64,000 nt of DNA, from assembly GCF_045209745.1 (NCBI RefSeq), contig NZ_CP109273.1, forward strand, positions 2,790,001-2,854,000, written 5' to 3'. Origin of the DNA: Micromonospora sp045209745. GTDB lineage: Bacteria > Actinomycetota > Actinomycetes > Mycobacteriales > Micromonosporaceae. The notes beneath the pieces are model-generated. The model made no database searches, was not told the origin of the DNA, and worked only from the letters and a program-made list of their open reading frames with translations. Within the stretch, counting starts at the first letter, position 1. The number at the start of each line of letters is the position of its first letter. Positions 27,572 through 36,077 of this stretch are shown here, one piece after another. A program made the position numbers and the translations under genes.

Positions 27572-27776
27572 GTGGATCGGGCGTTCGGTGGGGCGTGGTG
27601 AACCATCCCGGTCCGATTCACCACCATCCATTGAACGTCGCCGACCAGGGCTGCGGTGGCTGGACAGGTTCCGCTACGGTCTTCACAGGAGTGTCCGTCG
27701 GTGGGGTGTTGGTGCCTTGCCGCGGGGGAGGGGTGCGGCGAAGCCGCCACCACAACATGACGGAAGGGTGTGAAGC

Positions 27777-28085
27777 ATGGCGTTCGAGGTCGAAGCTGCG
27801 ACTCTGCATACCGCCGCGAGTGACGTGCGGTCCACGCGCAGCGAGGTCGACGGCGAGCTGAAGAAGCTGTGGAACGTGGTCGACGACCTGGCCATGGCGT
27901 GGAAGGGTCAGGCGTCCACGGGCTTCCAGTCGCTGATGACGCGCTGGAACGAGGACACCGTCAAACTGCTGACGGCGATGGACAGCATCGCGGAACTGCT
28001 CGACAAGTCGGGTACGACGCACCAGGTCAACGACGAAGAGCAGCAGCAGATGCTGGACAAGTTCCACTCTGCTCTCAACCCGTGA
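27777..28085 (+). CDS. WXG100 family type VII secretion target (EsxB-like)
   Basis: The 102-residue, two-helix protein has the diagnostic W-x-G turn (AWKGQASTGF) at the centre. Helix 2 ends QVNDEEQQQMLDKFHSALNP and has no clear YxxxD/E signal, so it may be carried by its partner. ATG 27777 has GGAAGGG upstream. The partner gene begins 25 bp downstream, the usual esxBA-type pairing. Confidence 0.92.
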   Translation: MAFEVEAATLHTAASDVRSTRSEVDGELKKLWNVVDDLAMAWKGQASTGFQSLMTRWNEDTVKLLTAMDSIAELLDKSGTTHQVNDEEQQQMLDKFHSALNP

Positions 28086-28110
28086 TCTGCAGCGAGCAGA
28101 GGAGGAAATC

Positions 28111-28389
28111 GTGACGATCAAGGTTGACTACGCGGTCCTCGAGAGCAGCAACCAGCAGATGTTGGCCATCTCGAAGACCATCGACGAGAAGCTCGACACG
28201 CTGCGGTCAATGCTGTCCAAGCTCCACTGGGACGGTGAGGACCGGGTTGCCTACGAGCAGCACCAGGCGAAGTGGGACACGGCGGTCCGGGACATCAACC
28301 GGATCCTGAACGAGATCGGCGGTGCCGTCGGCATCGCCCGTGAGAACTACGTCTCCACCGAGATGAGCAACTCCAAGGTGTGGCGCTGA
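28111..28389 (+). CDS. WXG100 family type VII secretion target (EsxA-like)
   Basis: The 92-residue protein has the turn HWDGEDRVAYEQ (W-x-G) and a C-terminal secretion signal of the Y-x-x-x-D/E type, NYVSTEMSNSKVWR (Tyr-Val-Ser-Thr-Glu). It is paired with the WXG100 gene 25 bp upstream and probably forms a heterodimer exported by EccC. It starts at GTG 28111 after GAGGAGGAAATC. A strong terminator follows. Confidence 0.92.
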   Translation: MTIKVDYAVLESSNQQMLAISKTIDEKLDTLRSMLSKLHWDGEDRVAYEQHQAKWDTAVRDINRILNEIGGAVGIARENYVSTEMSNSKVWR

Positions 28390-28401
28390 GGCATTCGCCG
28401 C

Positions 28402-28440
28402 TGCGGCTCCGGTCCGGGTTCGCCCCCGACCGGAGCCGCA
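28402..28440. terminator. Hairpin terminator between esx pair and mycP
   Basis: A perfect 13-bp stem TGCGGCTCCGGTC / GACCGGAGCCGCA with a 13-nt loop lies between convergent genes, so it can act on both. Confidence 0.8.
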
Positions 28441-28473
28441 TTGCGTTGCGTCGGCAGCGCGGCGTCCCGCCGG

Positions 28474-29715
28474 TCAGCCGGCAGCCGGTGAGTCCGTGCG
28501 TCGGCCCGGGCGCCAGCCGCGCTGACGGCCCCGGGCCACGATCGGTCGCGCGATAAGCAGCAGCAGGGTGAGCAGCCCGCCTATCGCCGCCGCCCAGATC
28601 GCGACCGGGCGTTGCCAGCTCAGCGGGTCGTCGTGCACGACGGGCGCCGGGATCGCGCCGGCGGGCGGGTTCGCCCGGGTGCCGAGCAGGCTCGACACCG
28701 CCCGGTACGGGTTGACCACCCCGTAACCGATGTCGGCGTTGCGGCCCTCCGGTGGGTTGTCCGCAGTGCGTTCCAGCCGATCGGCGACCTGCTGCGGGTT
28801 GAGATTCGGGTAGGCGGCCCGGACCAGCGCGACCACTCCCGTGACGTACGCGGCGGCGTAGCTGGTGCCGCCCTCTGCCACGAGGCGGTAGCCGGGCCCG
28901 TTGGGTGCCGGCCCGATGATCTGCAACCCCGGTGCGGCGATGTCGACGTAGTCGCCGCTGATCGAGGTGCCCACGTGACCGCCCTGCTCGTCCACCCCAC
29001 CGACAGCGATCACCCCGGGGTACGCGGCCGGGTATCCCGGCCGGTCCGTTTGCTGCCCCGTCCCGTTGCCGGCGGCGGCGACCAGCACGACCTTCTTGGC
29101 CAGCGCGCGCTCGACGGACGCCGTCAGTTCGGTGCTGGGAATTGTCGTCAGGGACAGGTTGATCACGTCGGCGCCCTGCGCGACCGCCCAGTCGATGGCC
29201 GCGGCGATCTCGCCGGGAAGCTTCGGGTCGCTGGTTCCCCCGAGTTTCGGCAGGACCCGGATCGGCAGGATGCGGGCGGCCGGGGCGATGCCGCTGAACG
29301 GAACGCCCATGCCCTCCCGACCCGCGATGATGCCGGCGATCATCGTGCCGTGCCCGGCTTCGTCGCACTGGCCCTTGTTGGCCGCCAGGTCGTTGAAGTC
29401 GCGGCCCTCGAGCACCTGGCCCTCAAGGAGCGGGTGGGTGGCGGAGACCCCGGAGTCGATCACCGCCACCGTCACTCCGGCGCCCCGGGACAGCTGCCAC
29501 GCCGAGGACGGCTCCAGCCGGCGCAGCGCCCACGGCATCTCGGTCAGGCGCTCATCACCGCGTGGACCACAGTTGGGCGGTGCTGCGGTCGCTGGGGTGG
29601 GTGCCACCAGGCCGGTGCCGAGCAGGGCCGCCAGCGTTGCGCTGAGGACGCCCCGAACGGCACGTCTGGTACGGCGGGACGTGTTGGTCGCGCTCAACGG
29701 CGGGCATTCGCGCAC
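28474..29715 (-). CDS. mycP: Type VII secretion-associated serine protease, mycosin
   Basis: A subtilisin-family protease of about 413 residues: signal peptide, catalytic Asp in VAVIDSGV, His in DEAGHGTMIAG, Ser in EGGTSYAAAYVTG, and a C-terminal membrane anchor (AVWAAAIGGLLTLLLLIA-type helix followed by RRGWRPGRRT). Mycosins cleave ESX substrates and stabilise the complex. The start is uncertain: GTG 29713-29715 is used because a -10-like TAATCT ends 6-7 nt upstream, fitting a leaderless message. TTG at 29721 is an alternative, and no Shine-Dalgarno site is visible. Confidence 0.9.
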   Translation of the reverse strand: MRECPPLSATNTSRRTRRAVRGVLSATLAALLGTGLVAPTPATAAPPNCGPRGDERLTEMPWALRRLEPSSAWQLSRGAGVTVAVIDSGVSATHPLLEGQVLEGRDFNDLAANKGQCDEAGHGTMIAGIIAGREGMGVPFSGIAPAARILPIRVLPKLGGTSDPKLPGEIAAAIDWAVAQGADVINLSLTTIPSTELTASVERALAKKVVLVAAAGNGTGQQTDRPGYPAAYPGVIAVGGVDEQGGHVGTSISGDYVDIAAPGLQIIGPAPNGPGYRLVAEGGTSYAAAYVTGVVALVRAAYPNLNPQQVADRLERTADNPPEGRNADIGYGVVNPYRAVSSLLGTRANPPAGAIPAPVVHDDPLSWQRPVAIWAAAIGGLLTLLLLIARPIVARGRQRGWRPGRRTDSPAAG

Positions 29716-29763
29716 CCGCAAAGATTACCGCTGTGCCCTGGCGGGTCGCGGCCCGCCGAGGGG

Positions 29764-30099
29764 TCAGGCCCGAGGGCTGGACTTCGCGGGGGGTGGTTCG
29801 GCGAACAGCGCGAGCAGGTCGCCGACCTGGCGGTCGGCCTCGGCGGGATGCCGGAACCGGCCGGCCGGGTTGAGGGTGTATTCGTTGCGCCGCCCGACGC
29901 GGGTGCGGCGCAGGTAGCCTTCCGCCTCCAGGTCGGCGACGATCGCCTGCGCGGCCCGTTCGGTCACGCCGACCTCGGCCGCGACATCGCGCAGCCGGGC
30001 GGTGGGGTCGCGGGCGATGGCCAGCAGGACGTGCCCGTGGTTGGTGAGGAACGTCCAGTTCCGCCCGCCGCCGGTGTCGCCCGTCGCGGTGCTCGTCAT
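29764..30099 (-). CDS. Winged helix-turn-helix transcriptional regulator (ArsR/MarR-like)
   Basis: The 111-residue protein has a single wHTH domain: TFLTNHGHVLLAIARDPTARLRDVAAEVGVTERAAQAIVADLEAEGYLRRTRVGRRNEYTLNP. The recognition helix is TERAAQAIVADLE and the wing is RTRVGRRNEY. A Pro-rich tail follows. It has no metal-binding cysteines, so it is not a typical ArsR metal sensor. The ATG at 30097-30099 is used; a 12-residue extension upstream has no ribosome site. It is divergent from the carbonic anhydrase and could control that promoter. Confidence 0.8.
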   Translation of the reverse strand: MTSTATGDTGGGRNWTFLTNHGHVLLAIARDPTARLRDVAAEVGVTERAAQAIVADLEAEGYLRRTRVGRRNEYTLNPAGRFRHPAEADRQVGDLLALFAEPPPAKSSPRA

Positions 30100-30194
30100 C
30101 GTGTGACCGCCTCTCCGGATGTCCGTCCTGCCCACGACGGGAGTCTTGTCCGCCCTGCCCTCGGGCCGTTACCCAGGGTCGAACCGAGGTCAAC

Positions 30195-30235
30195 GTATGA
30201 AATCTATATCACGTATATCTTGACGTACCTTACGG
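30195..30235. promoter_or_regulatory. AT-rich divergent promoter region upstream of carbonic anhydrase
   Basis: A short AT-rich island with two TATAT elements flanking CACG (ctATATCACGTATATct) and an adjacent TTGACG stands out from the 70% GC background. It lies between the wHTH regulator and the carbonic anhydrase and plausibly holds -35/-10 elements and an operator. The assignment is inference. Confidence 0.4.
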
Positions 30236-30324
30236 TGCGTGTGACGGTGGTGACCGAGCCAGCGCCCGCCGCCCGGGCGAAGAGCCCGTTGACCAGGTCA
30301 AATGCGTCGAGACGAGGTGCGGGA

Positions 30325-31053
30325 ATGAGCCAGACCGGAACTCCCAGCGGGCAGCCGGGTCCGCAGCGGACCACCGACCGGGCGTACGCGCTCGGCGAAC
30401 CGGCCCGGGCGTACGCCGAGCTGGCCGCCGGCAACCGGCGCTTCGTGAGCGGTGCCCCACGCCATCCCAATCAGGATGCCGGGCACCGGGCTGCCGTGGC
30501 CGACGGGCAGCACCCGTTCGCGGTGATCGTCGGCTGCTCCGACTCCCGCCTGGCTGCCGAGATCATCTTCGACCGCGGGCTGGGTGACCTGTTCGTGGTC
30601 CGTACGGCCGGGCACACCGCCGGCCCGGAGGTGCTCGGCAGCGTGGAGTACGCGGTGACCGTGCTCGGCACCCCGCTGGTGGTGGTGCTCGGCCACGACT
30701 CGTGCGGCGCGGTGCAGGCGGCCCGGGAGGTCGCCGCGACCGGCACCCCACCTCGTGGGCACCTGCGGGCGGTGGTCGACGCCGTGCTGCCCAGCCTGCG
30801 CCGGGCCGGAGCCGAGGGCGTGGACGACATCGACGGCATCGTCGACATCCACATCGCGCAGACCGTCGAGACGCTGCTGAGGCAGTCGCCCGTGCTGGCC
30901 GACGAGGTGGCGCAGGGGCGGTGCGCGGTGGTGGGTGTGTCGTACCGACTCGCCGCCGGAGCGGTGCGCCTGGTGGCCGCCGTGCCGGCCGGCTTCGGGA
31001 CGCTCGACGTGCCTGCCGGATCGACCGATCCGGCCACGCCTTCCGCCGCCTGA
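30325..31053 (+). CDS. Beta-class carbonic anhydrase
   Basis: The 242-residue protein has the zinc ligands of beta carbonic anhydrases: Cys in VIVGCSDSRLAAE (CxDxR) and His/Cys in VLGHDSCGAV. It interconverts CO2 and bicarbonate in the cytoplasm. ATG 30325 is chosen because the family N-terminus (AYAELAAGNRRFVSG) begins shortly after it; the much longer open frame upstream overlaps mycP and is spurious. The TTGACG and TATAT elements about 100 bp upstream may be its promoter. A 10-bp terminator hairpin follows within 5 bp of the stop. Confidence 0.93.
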   Translation: MSQTGTPSGQPGPQRTTDRAYALGEPARAYAELAAGNRRFVSGAPRHPNQDAGHRAAVADGQHPFAVIVGCSDSRLAAEIIFDRGLGDLFVVRTAGHTAGPEVLGSVEYAVTVLGTPLVVVLGHDSCGAVQAAREVAATGTPPRGHLRAVVDAVLPSLRRAGAEGVDDIDGIVDIHIAQTVETLLRQSPVLADEVAQGRCAVVGVSYRLAAGAVRLVAAVPAGFGTLDVPAGSTDPATPSAA

Positions 31054-31057
31054 CGCG

Positions 31058-31094
31058 TCGAGGGCCGCCCCGCGCGACGCGGAACGGCCCTCGA
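31058..31094. terminator. Bidirectional hairpin terminator
   Basis: A perfect 10-bp stem TCGAGGGCCG / CGGCCCTCGA lies between the convergent carbonic anhydrase and cell-wall hydrolase genes. Confidence 0.7.
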
Positions 31095-31108
31095 GAGGAT
31101 TGTGCGGG

Positions 31109-32128
31109 TCAGAGCAGCGACATGTGGACGTGGTCGGTGTGGTTCGACGGCCCGCTGTACGAACTCCAGCCGGTCGCCGGGAACCAGATCTGCCGGTTCC
31201 AGATCACGTAGTAGATGCCGAGCCGGTCGGCGTTACGGATGAGGAACGCGGCGACGTTGTTGCCGTACGTCCGGGTGTCGTCGTTGTGCCACGGGGCGAA
31301 GCCGCTCTTCTGCAGCGACCAGTCGCAGGCGCGGCCCTTCGGGTGCTCCCACGGCCCGCCGGAGCGGTAACAGCCGACGAACCGGTTGAAGCCCGCCCGC
31401 TTGACCTCCTTGTACGCGTGCAGCGTCCGGGCGGTGACGCAGCCGGAAGTGGTCGGGTCATTCTCGCTGCACGACTGGGGCTTCCAGTCACCGTCCGCGG
31501 TGCGACCCGGGCCGATCTTCGCGACCATCGACGTGGCGTCCACCAGACCGCCGGTGAAGCCCTTCCCGCCGACCAGGGAAAGCGCCTTGTCCGCCTCGCT
31601 CTTCCGCTTCGCCATCACGGCGGTCTGCTTCTGCTGCTCGCGGACCTCCGTGTCGAGGGCCAGCTTGGCTTGCTCGGCGCGGGCCTTCACCGTGTTGACC
31701 TCGGCGAGCTTCTTCTCGTTGACCATGTTCATCTCGTCGAGCGCCGCGGCGCGCTCGACGAACGAGTCGGGAGCGTCGCTCTCCAGCAGCATCGCGATCG
31801 CCCCGATCCGGCCGGTCCGATACGACTGGGCGGCGATCTGCCCGACCTGTGGGGCCAGCGCGTCCAGGTCGGCCTTGGCCCGGTGGACCTCCAGGGCCAG
31901 CTCCTGCTGCCGCTTCTTGGATTTGTCCAGCTTGGACTTGGCGGCGGAGTAGTCGCGGTTGGCCTGCTCGATGACGTCGTTGAGCAGCTTGGGCTCGTTG
32001 TCCTCCTCGTGCCCGGACGGTGTGGGGGTCGTCGGGGCGGCGTTGGCCGGGAGGGGACCGGCGAGCACAGTCAGTGCGGCGATCACGGCCACCACGGGTG
32101 TCAACCAGCGGCGTAGGGGTGCCGTCAC
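31109..32128 (-). CDS. Secreted coiled-coil cell-wall hydrolase-like protein (ARB_07466-type C-domain)
   Basis: The 339-residue protein has a signal peptide (LTPVVAVIAALTVLAGPLPANA) and a coiled coil of about 150 residues (LLNDVIEQANRDYSAAKSK...), as in NlpC/P60-type hydrolases. The C-terminal domain contains HPKGRACDW, GIYYVIWNRQIW and HTDHVHMSLL. These His/Asp motifs resemble metal-dependent LAS/VanY-type peptidases, so peptidoglycan cleavage is likely but unproven. The GTG at 32126-32128 has GGAAGGGAAC upstream. Its leader carries a c-di-AMP riboswitch, a common control of cell-wall hydrolases in actinomycetes. Confidence 0.85.
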   Translation of the reverse strand: MTAPLRRWLTPVVAVIAALTVLAGPLPANAAPTTPTPSGHEEDNEPKLLNDVIEQANRDYSAAKSKLDKSKKRQQELALEVHRAKADLDALAPQVGQIAAQSYRTGRIGAIAMLLESDAPDSFVERAAALDEMNMVNEKKLAEVNTVKARAEQAKLALDTEVREQQKQTAVMAKRKSEADKALSLVGGKGFTGGLVDATSMVAKIGPGRTADGDWKPQSCSENDPTTSGCVTARTLHAYKEVKRAGFNRFVGCYRSGGPWEHPKGRACDWSLQKSGFAPWHNDDTRTYGNNVAAFLIRNADRLGIYYVIWNRQIWFPATGWSSYSGPSNHTDHVHMSLL

Positions 32129-32142
32129 AATGTTCCCTTCCG

Positions 32143-32262
32143 TCGACCGCCGACCGGGTTAGCTGACGGGTTCGGGGCGGAAGTGGCCCCTACCGCTGAC
32201 GCGGATTCACCCCAGGTACCTGGGTCCCCGGTTCGCCGGTTGGCGATTGGGCGGTGGCACCG
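32143..32262 (-). ncRNA. Cyclic di-AMP (ydaO/yuaA) riboswitch
   Basis: Read on the minus strand, the leader of the cell-wall hydrolase holds the conserved blocks of the ydaO class in the right order. These are AACCGGGGACCCA, CTGGGGTGAATCCGCG, GGTAGGGG and CCCGTCAGCTAACCCGGTCGGC. The terminal stem pairs CCACCGCC/CGCC... with ...GGCGG near both ends. In actinomycetes this riboswitch senses c-di-AMP and turns off rpf and NlpC/P60-type wall hydrolase genes. The boundaries are approximate. It ends about 15 nt before the start codon, beside the ribosome site. Confidence 0.88.
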
Positions 32263-32429
32263 CAGGCGCCGCGTCGCGCCTTCATCGGTAACCGGCAGCG
32301 AGGTTACCTGAGAGCCGGCCGGGTGAGCTACGCCTGGATGCCGATCAAAAGTGTCATTTCGCCATAGCGTTGAGTGACCAGTGGCGTGGTTCTCAGGGCG
32401 GATACCTGATCTGGTCACGCTGAGGAGTG

Positions 32430-33704
32430 TCACCATGCCGTTTCCGTGCTCCTGTCCGGCTCCGGCCACCGATCGGCGGCGGTGAATAAGGGCGGGGTCC
32501 GCGGTTGATCCGGCTCGTCTGCGCGCCCGGCGGCGGTCACCACCGCGGCCAGCCCGGTGGTCAGCGGCACGGCCGCGATCAGACCGAGTGTGGCGACGGC
32601 GCTACGGACGATTTCCTGCGCGAGGAACTCGCTGGTGAGGATCTGCCCGATCGGTCGCGAGTCGGCGGTGAGCAGGAGCAGCAGCGGTAGAGACGCGCCC
32701 GCGTACGCCAGCACGATGGTGTTGACCGTGGAGGCGATGTGCGCGCGGCCGACCCGGGTGGCCGCACGGTACAGCTGCAACCGGGTCAGCCCGGGGTTCG
32801 CGTTCGCCAGCTCGGTGACGGTGGCGGCCTGGGTGACCGTCACGTCGTCGAGCACCCCGAGCGAGCCGATGATGATCCCGGCGAGCAGCAGGCCGTGCAG
32901 GTCCACGTCGCCCTGGAACATCGACAGGGTGGTGGCATCCTCGCTGCCGAAGCCGGTGAGGTGGGTTGCGGCCGTGGCGATGGTGGCGAGCACGCCGGTC
33001 AGCACCAGGCTGCCGAGGGTGCCGAGGACCGCGACCGAGGTCTGCGCGGTGACCCCGTGCGTCAGATAGAGCACGACGAACATGATGAGGGCCGCGCCGA
33101 CCACCGCCACCAGCAGGGGTGATCTGCCGGCGCCGATGCCCGGCAGCACGAAGGTGAGCAGGATGGCGAAGCTGGCGGCCAGCCCGGCGAGCGCGGCCAG
33201 GCCCCGCCACCGACCGAACGCCACGATCGCCGCGGCGAAGACCACTGCCAGCCACACCATCGGGGTGCCGCGCTGGTGCTCGGCGATGTTCCAGCTGCTG
33301 GTGGCGGGATCGGCCGGATCAGTCAGCTCGACCAGGATGACCTCGTCGCCGACGTCGACCCTCGGGGCACCGGGCCCGTCGGGCACCGGTGTCTGCACCT
33401 TCTGGCCGGCGGTCGGCCCGTCGTCGACCCGGACGTCGACCGTGCCGCACGGCCCGGCGCCGAACCTCGGCGCGCCCTCGGGGGCCGACGGCACCGGCGG
33501 GCACGGCTCGGTGACCACCCGGGTCACCGTGCCGGGATAGCGCGGTACGTCCGCCCCACCGTCGGTCTGCGGTGGGCCGCCGCGCGGCCAGAGCAGCACC
33601 GCGGCGAGCACGGTAGCGACGAACAGGGGCACCACGGTCATGACGAGGATCCGTCGCACCCGGGGCGGGGCGGACGGAGCGGGACGGGTGTGGTCGGAAC
33701 CCAA
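32430..33704 (-). CDS. YibE/F family membrane protein
   Basis: The protein is about 424 residues: one N-terminal helix, an extracytoplasmic segment of about 90 residues (TVTRVVTEPCPPVPSAPEG...), then seven to eight helices. It has the YibE/F signature GVLDDVTVTQAATVTEL and the flanking HGLLLAGIIIGSLG. The family's function is unknown, with a transport role suspected. The start is set at TTG 33702-33704, because GGGAG lies 7 nt upstream; no better ATG/GTG exists nearby and a longer frame is Arg/Pro-rich. Confidence 0.82.
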   Translation of the reverse strand: MGSDHTRPAPSAPPRVRRILVMTVVPLFVATVLAAVLLWPRGGPPQTDGGADVPRYPGTVTRVVTEPCPPVPSAPEGAPRFGAGPCGTVDVRVDDGPTAGQKVQTPVPDGPGAPRVDVGDEVILVELTDPADPATSSWNIAEHQRGTPMVWLAVVFAAAIVAFGRWRGLAALAGLAASFAILLTFVLPGIGAGRSPLLVAVVGAALIMFVVLYLTHGVTAQTSVAVLGTLGSLVLTGVLATIATAATHLTGFGSEDATTLSMFQGDVDLHGLLLAGIIIGSLGVLDDVTVTQAATVTELANANPGLTRLQLYRAATRVGRAHIASTVNTIVLAYAGASLPLLLLLTADSRPIGQILTSEFLAQEIVRSAVATLGLIAAVPLTTGLAAVVTAAGRADEPDQPRTPPLFTAADRWPEPDRSTETAW

Positions 33705-33818
33705 GGCGAGACTCCCAACGATCCGGTGCGGGGTACGTGTCAGCGGGCCGGTCGGTTCACCGCCACCGCGAATACGGACCGAGCGGCGCGGCGGATCGCT
33801 GGCTGACGAGCACTTGAT

Positions 33819-33833
33819 CACTGACGGTCAGTG
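33819..33833. promoter_or_regulatory. Perfect palindrome, TetR-type operator candidate
   Basis: CACTGAC-G-GTCAGTG is a perfect 15-nt palindrome in the 309-bp divergent region between the YibE/F gene and the CopB-like ATPase. Its form resembles TetR-family operators. Nothing else stands out in the region, except GGGGAATGCTAAC at 33914-33926, which repeats the GGGG..TGCTAAC core seen in the csoR/copZ promoter. Confidence 0.45.
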
Positions 33834-34013
33834 CCGGGTCCGGCTGGGCGGGGGCTGGGCCACGGGATGGAGGCGCCGGTGCTCGACTGTGCGACGGTTG
33901 ACGGGGGATCATCGTGGGGAATGCTAACCACCCCGATCCGGGGCTGTAGGTCGTGGCGGAGTGTCGGCGGCTGAACCGCCCATGTGGGGCCCCCGGCGCG
34001 GCATGTTGGAGAC

Positions 34014-36071
34014 ATGCCCGACCCGTCGCCACCCGAACCGGACCGCCAGCAGCACGCGGCCCCCGCCGCGCACGTGCAGCACGACAAGCACGCCGGGCAC
34101 GATCCCGCGATGTTTCGTCACCGCTTCTGGGTCTGCCTGGTGCTCACCGTCCCGGTGGTCCTGACCAGCCACCTCGTGTCGGATCAGCTGGGCCTGAGCG
34201 GGAAGGTCCCCGGCCGTTCCTGGGTGGGTCCGGTGCTCGGCTCGGTGGTGTTCTGGTGGGGCGGTTGGCCGTTCCTGGTCGGCGCGGTCCGGGAGGTGCG
34301 GGACCGGGCACCCGGCATGATGCTGCTCGTCGCGATGGCGATCACCGTCGCCTACACCGCGTCCCTGGCCACCAGCGTCGGCGCCTTTGACCTGGACTTC
34401 TGGTGGGAGTTGGCCGCGCTGGTCACCATCATGCTGCTCGGGCACTGGCAGGAGATGAAGGCCATCGGGCAGGCCCGGGGAGCGCTTGCGGCGCTGGCCG
34501 CGCTGCTACCGGACGAGGCCGAGCGGGTGGCGGCGGACGGACGGGTCGAGGCGGTGCCGGTGACCGACCTGCGGGTTGGTGACGTGGTGCTGGTCCGCCC
34601 AGGGGGTCGGGTGCCGGCGGACGGCCGGATCGTCGACGGCGGCGCCGAACTGGACGAGTCGATGATCACTGGCGAGTCGCGGCCGGTCGCCCGTTCGCCG
34701 GGCGACCGGGTGGTGGCCGGCACCGTCGCCACCGACTCGGCGATCCGGGTCCGCGTCGAGGCGCTGGGCGAGCACACCGCGCTCGCCGGCATCCAGCGGA
34801 TGGTCGCGCAGGCCCAGGCCTCCGGCGGGCGGGCCCAACTGCTGGCCGACCGGTTCGCCGCCGCGCTGTTCTACCTGGCCACCGGCACCGCTGTGTTGAC
34901 CGTGCTGGTCTGGACCGTCCTCGGCCAGCCGGACGAGGCGGTGGTCCGCGCGGTCACCGTCCTGGTGATCGCCTGCCCGCACGCGTTGGGACTCGCCATT
35001 CCCCTGGTCGTGGCCCTCTCCACCGCGCTGGCCGCGCGGTCCGGGATCCTGGTCAAGGACCGGTTGGCGTTGGAGCGGATGCGGACCGTCGGCGCGGTGC
35101 TCTTCGACAAGACCGGCACGCTGACCCGGGGCGAGCACGCCCTCACCGACCTGGTGACGGCACCTGGCGCCGAGCGGGACGAGGTGCTGCGGATCGCGGC
35201 GGGCGTCGAGTCGGACAGTGAACATCCGTTGGCTCGGGCGATCGTGGCGGCGGCCGGGCCCGCAGGCCCGCTCCCGGCCGCCGGGTTCCGGTCGCTGCCG
35301 GGCCGCGGTGTGCAGGCCACCATCGACGGTACGGAGTACGCGGTGGGCGGGCCGGTGCTGCTGCGGGAACTGGGCCTGCCGCTCCCGGCGGAGCTGGAGG
35401 CGGCGACTGGGCGGTGGTCGGCGCGGGGTGCCGCGGTGCTGCATCTGGTGCGGCTGCCGCAGACCGTGCTCGGCGCGTTCGCGTTGACCGACGAGGTGCG
35501 TCCGGAGGCACGGCGGGCCATCGCCGAGCTGCGTGCCGAGGGCGTCCGGACGATCGCCATGATCACGGGTGACGCTCGGTCGGTGGCCGAGGCGGTCGCG
35601 GCCGAACTCGGCTTCCGGCCCGGCGTCGACGAGGTCTTCGCCGAGGTGCTGCCGGCGGAGAAGGACGACCGGGTGGCCGAACTCCAGCGCCGGGGGTTGA
35701 CCGTGGCGATGGTCGGCGACGGGGTGAACGACGCCCCGGCGTTGGCCCGTGCCGATGTGGGCATCGCGATCGGCGCGGGCACCGATGTGGCGATCGAATC
35801 CGCCGGGGTGGTGCTGGCGTCGTCGGACCCGCGCGGGGTCGGTGCCGTGGTCCGGCTGTCCCGGGCGTCGTATCGCAAGATGCGGCAGAACCTGGCCTGG
35901 GCGGCGGGCTACAACGTGGTGGCGCTGCCGCTGGCGGCCGGGGTGCTGGCCCGGGCCGGGGTGGCGTTGAGCCCGGCGGTGGCGGCGGTGCTGATGTCCG
36001 CGTCCACCATCGTGGTGGCGCTCAACGCGCAGTTGCTGCGCCGGGTCCGTCTCGACCCGGCGCCGGACTGA
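34014..36071 (+). CDS. CopB-like heavy-metal P1B-type ATPase (CPH motif)
   Basis: The 685-residue ATPase has a short His-rich N-terminus (QQHAAPAAHVQHDKHAGHD) instead of CxxC domains. About eight helices are present. The metal site is ACPHALGLAIP (Cys-Pro-His near residue 321), the phosphorylation motif DKTGT near 365, TGES in the actuator, and MVGDGVNDAPAL. The CPH signature marks the P1B-3 group (CopB, copper or silver). ATG 34014 is preferred because the His-rich tail follows; ATG 33984 in the same frame is an alternative. It ends 6 bp from the convergent csoR stop. Confidence 0.9.
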   Translation: MPDPSPPEPDRQQHAAPAAHVQHDKHAGHDPAMFRHRFWVCLVLTVPVVLTSHLVSDQLGLSGKVPGRSWVGPVLGSVVFWWGGWPFLVGAVREVRDRAPGMMLLVAMAITVAYTASLATSVGAFDLDFWWELAALVTIMLLGHWQEMKAIGQARGALAALAALLPDEAERVAADGRVEAVPVTDLRVGDVVLVRPGGRVPADGRIVDGGAELDESMITGESRPVARSPGDRVVAGTVATDSAIRVRVEALGEHTALAGIQRMVAQAQASGGRAQLLADRFAAALFYLATGTAVLTVLVWTVLGQPDEAVVRAVTVLVIACPHALGLAIPLVVALSTALAARSGILVKDRLALERMRTVGAVLFDKTGTLTRGEHALTDLVTAPGAERDEVLRIAAGVESDSEHPLARAIVAAAGPAGPLPAAGFRSLPGRGVQATIDGTEYAVGGPVLLRELGLPLPAELEAATGRWSARGAAVLHLVRLPQTVLGAFALTDEVRPEARRAIAELRAEGVRTIAMITGDARSVAEAVAAELGFRPGVDEVFAEVLPAEKDDRVAELQRRGLTVAMVGDGVNDAPALARADVGIAIGAGTDVAIESAGVVLASSDPRGVGAVVRLSRASYRKMRQNLAWAAGYNVVALPLAAGVLARAGVALSPAVAAVLMSASTIVVALNAQLLRRVRLDPAPD

Positions 36072-36077
36072 GGGCTG

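Noticed and set aside
28612..30324. Long N-terminal extension of the carbonic anhydrase frame
   Set aside because: It overlaps mycP antisense and lacks similarity; the family N-terminus starts at 30325.
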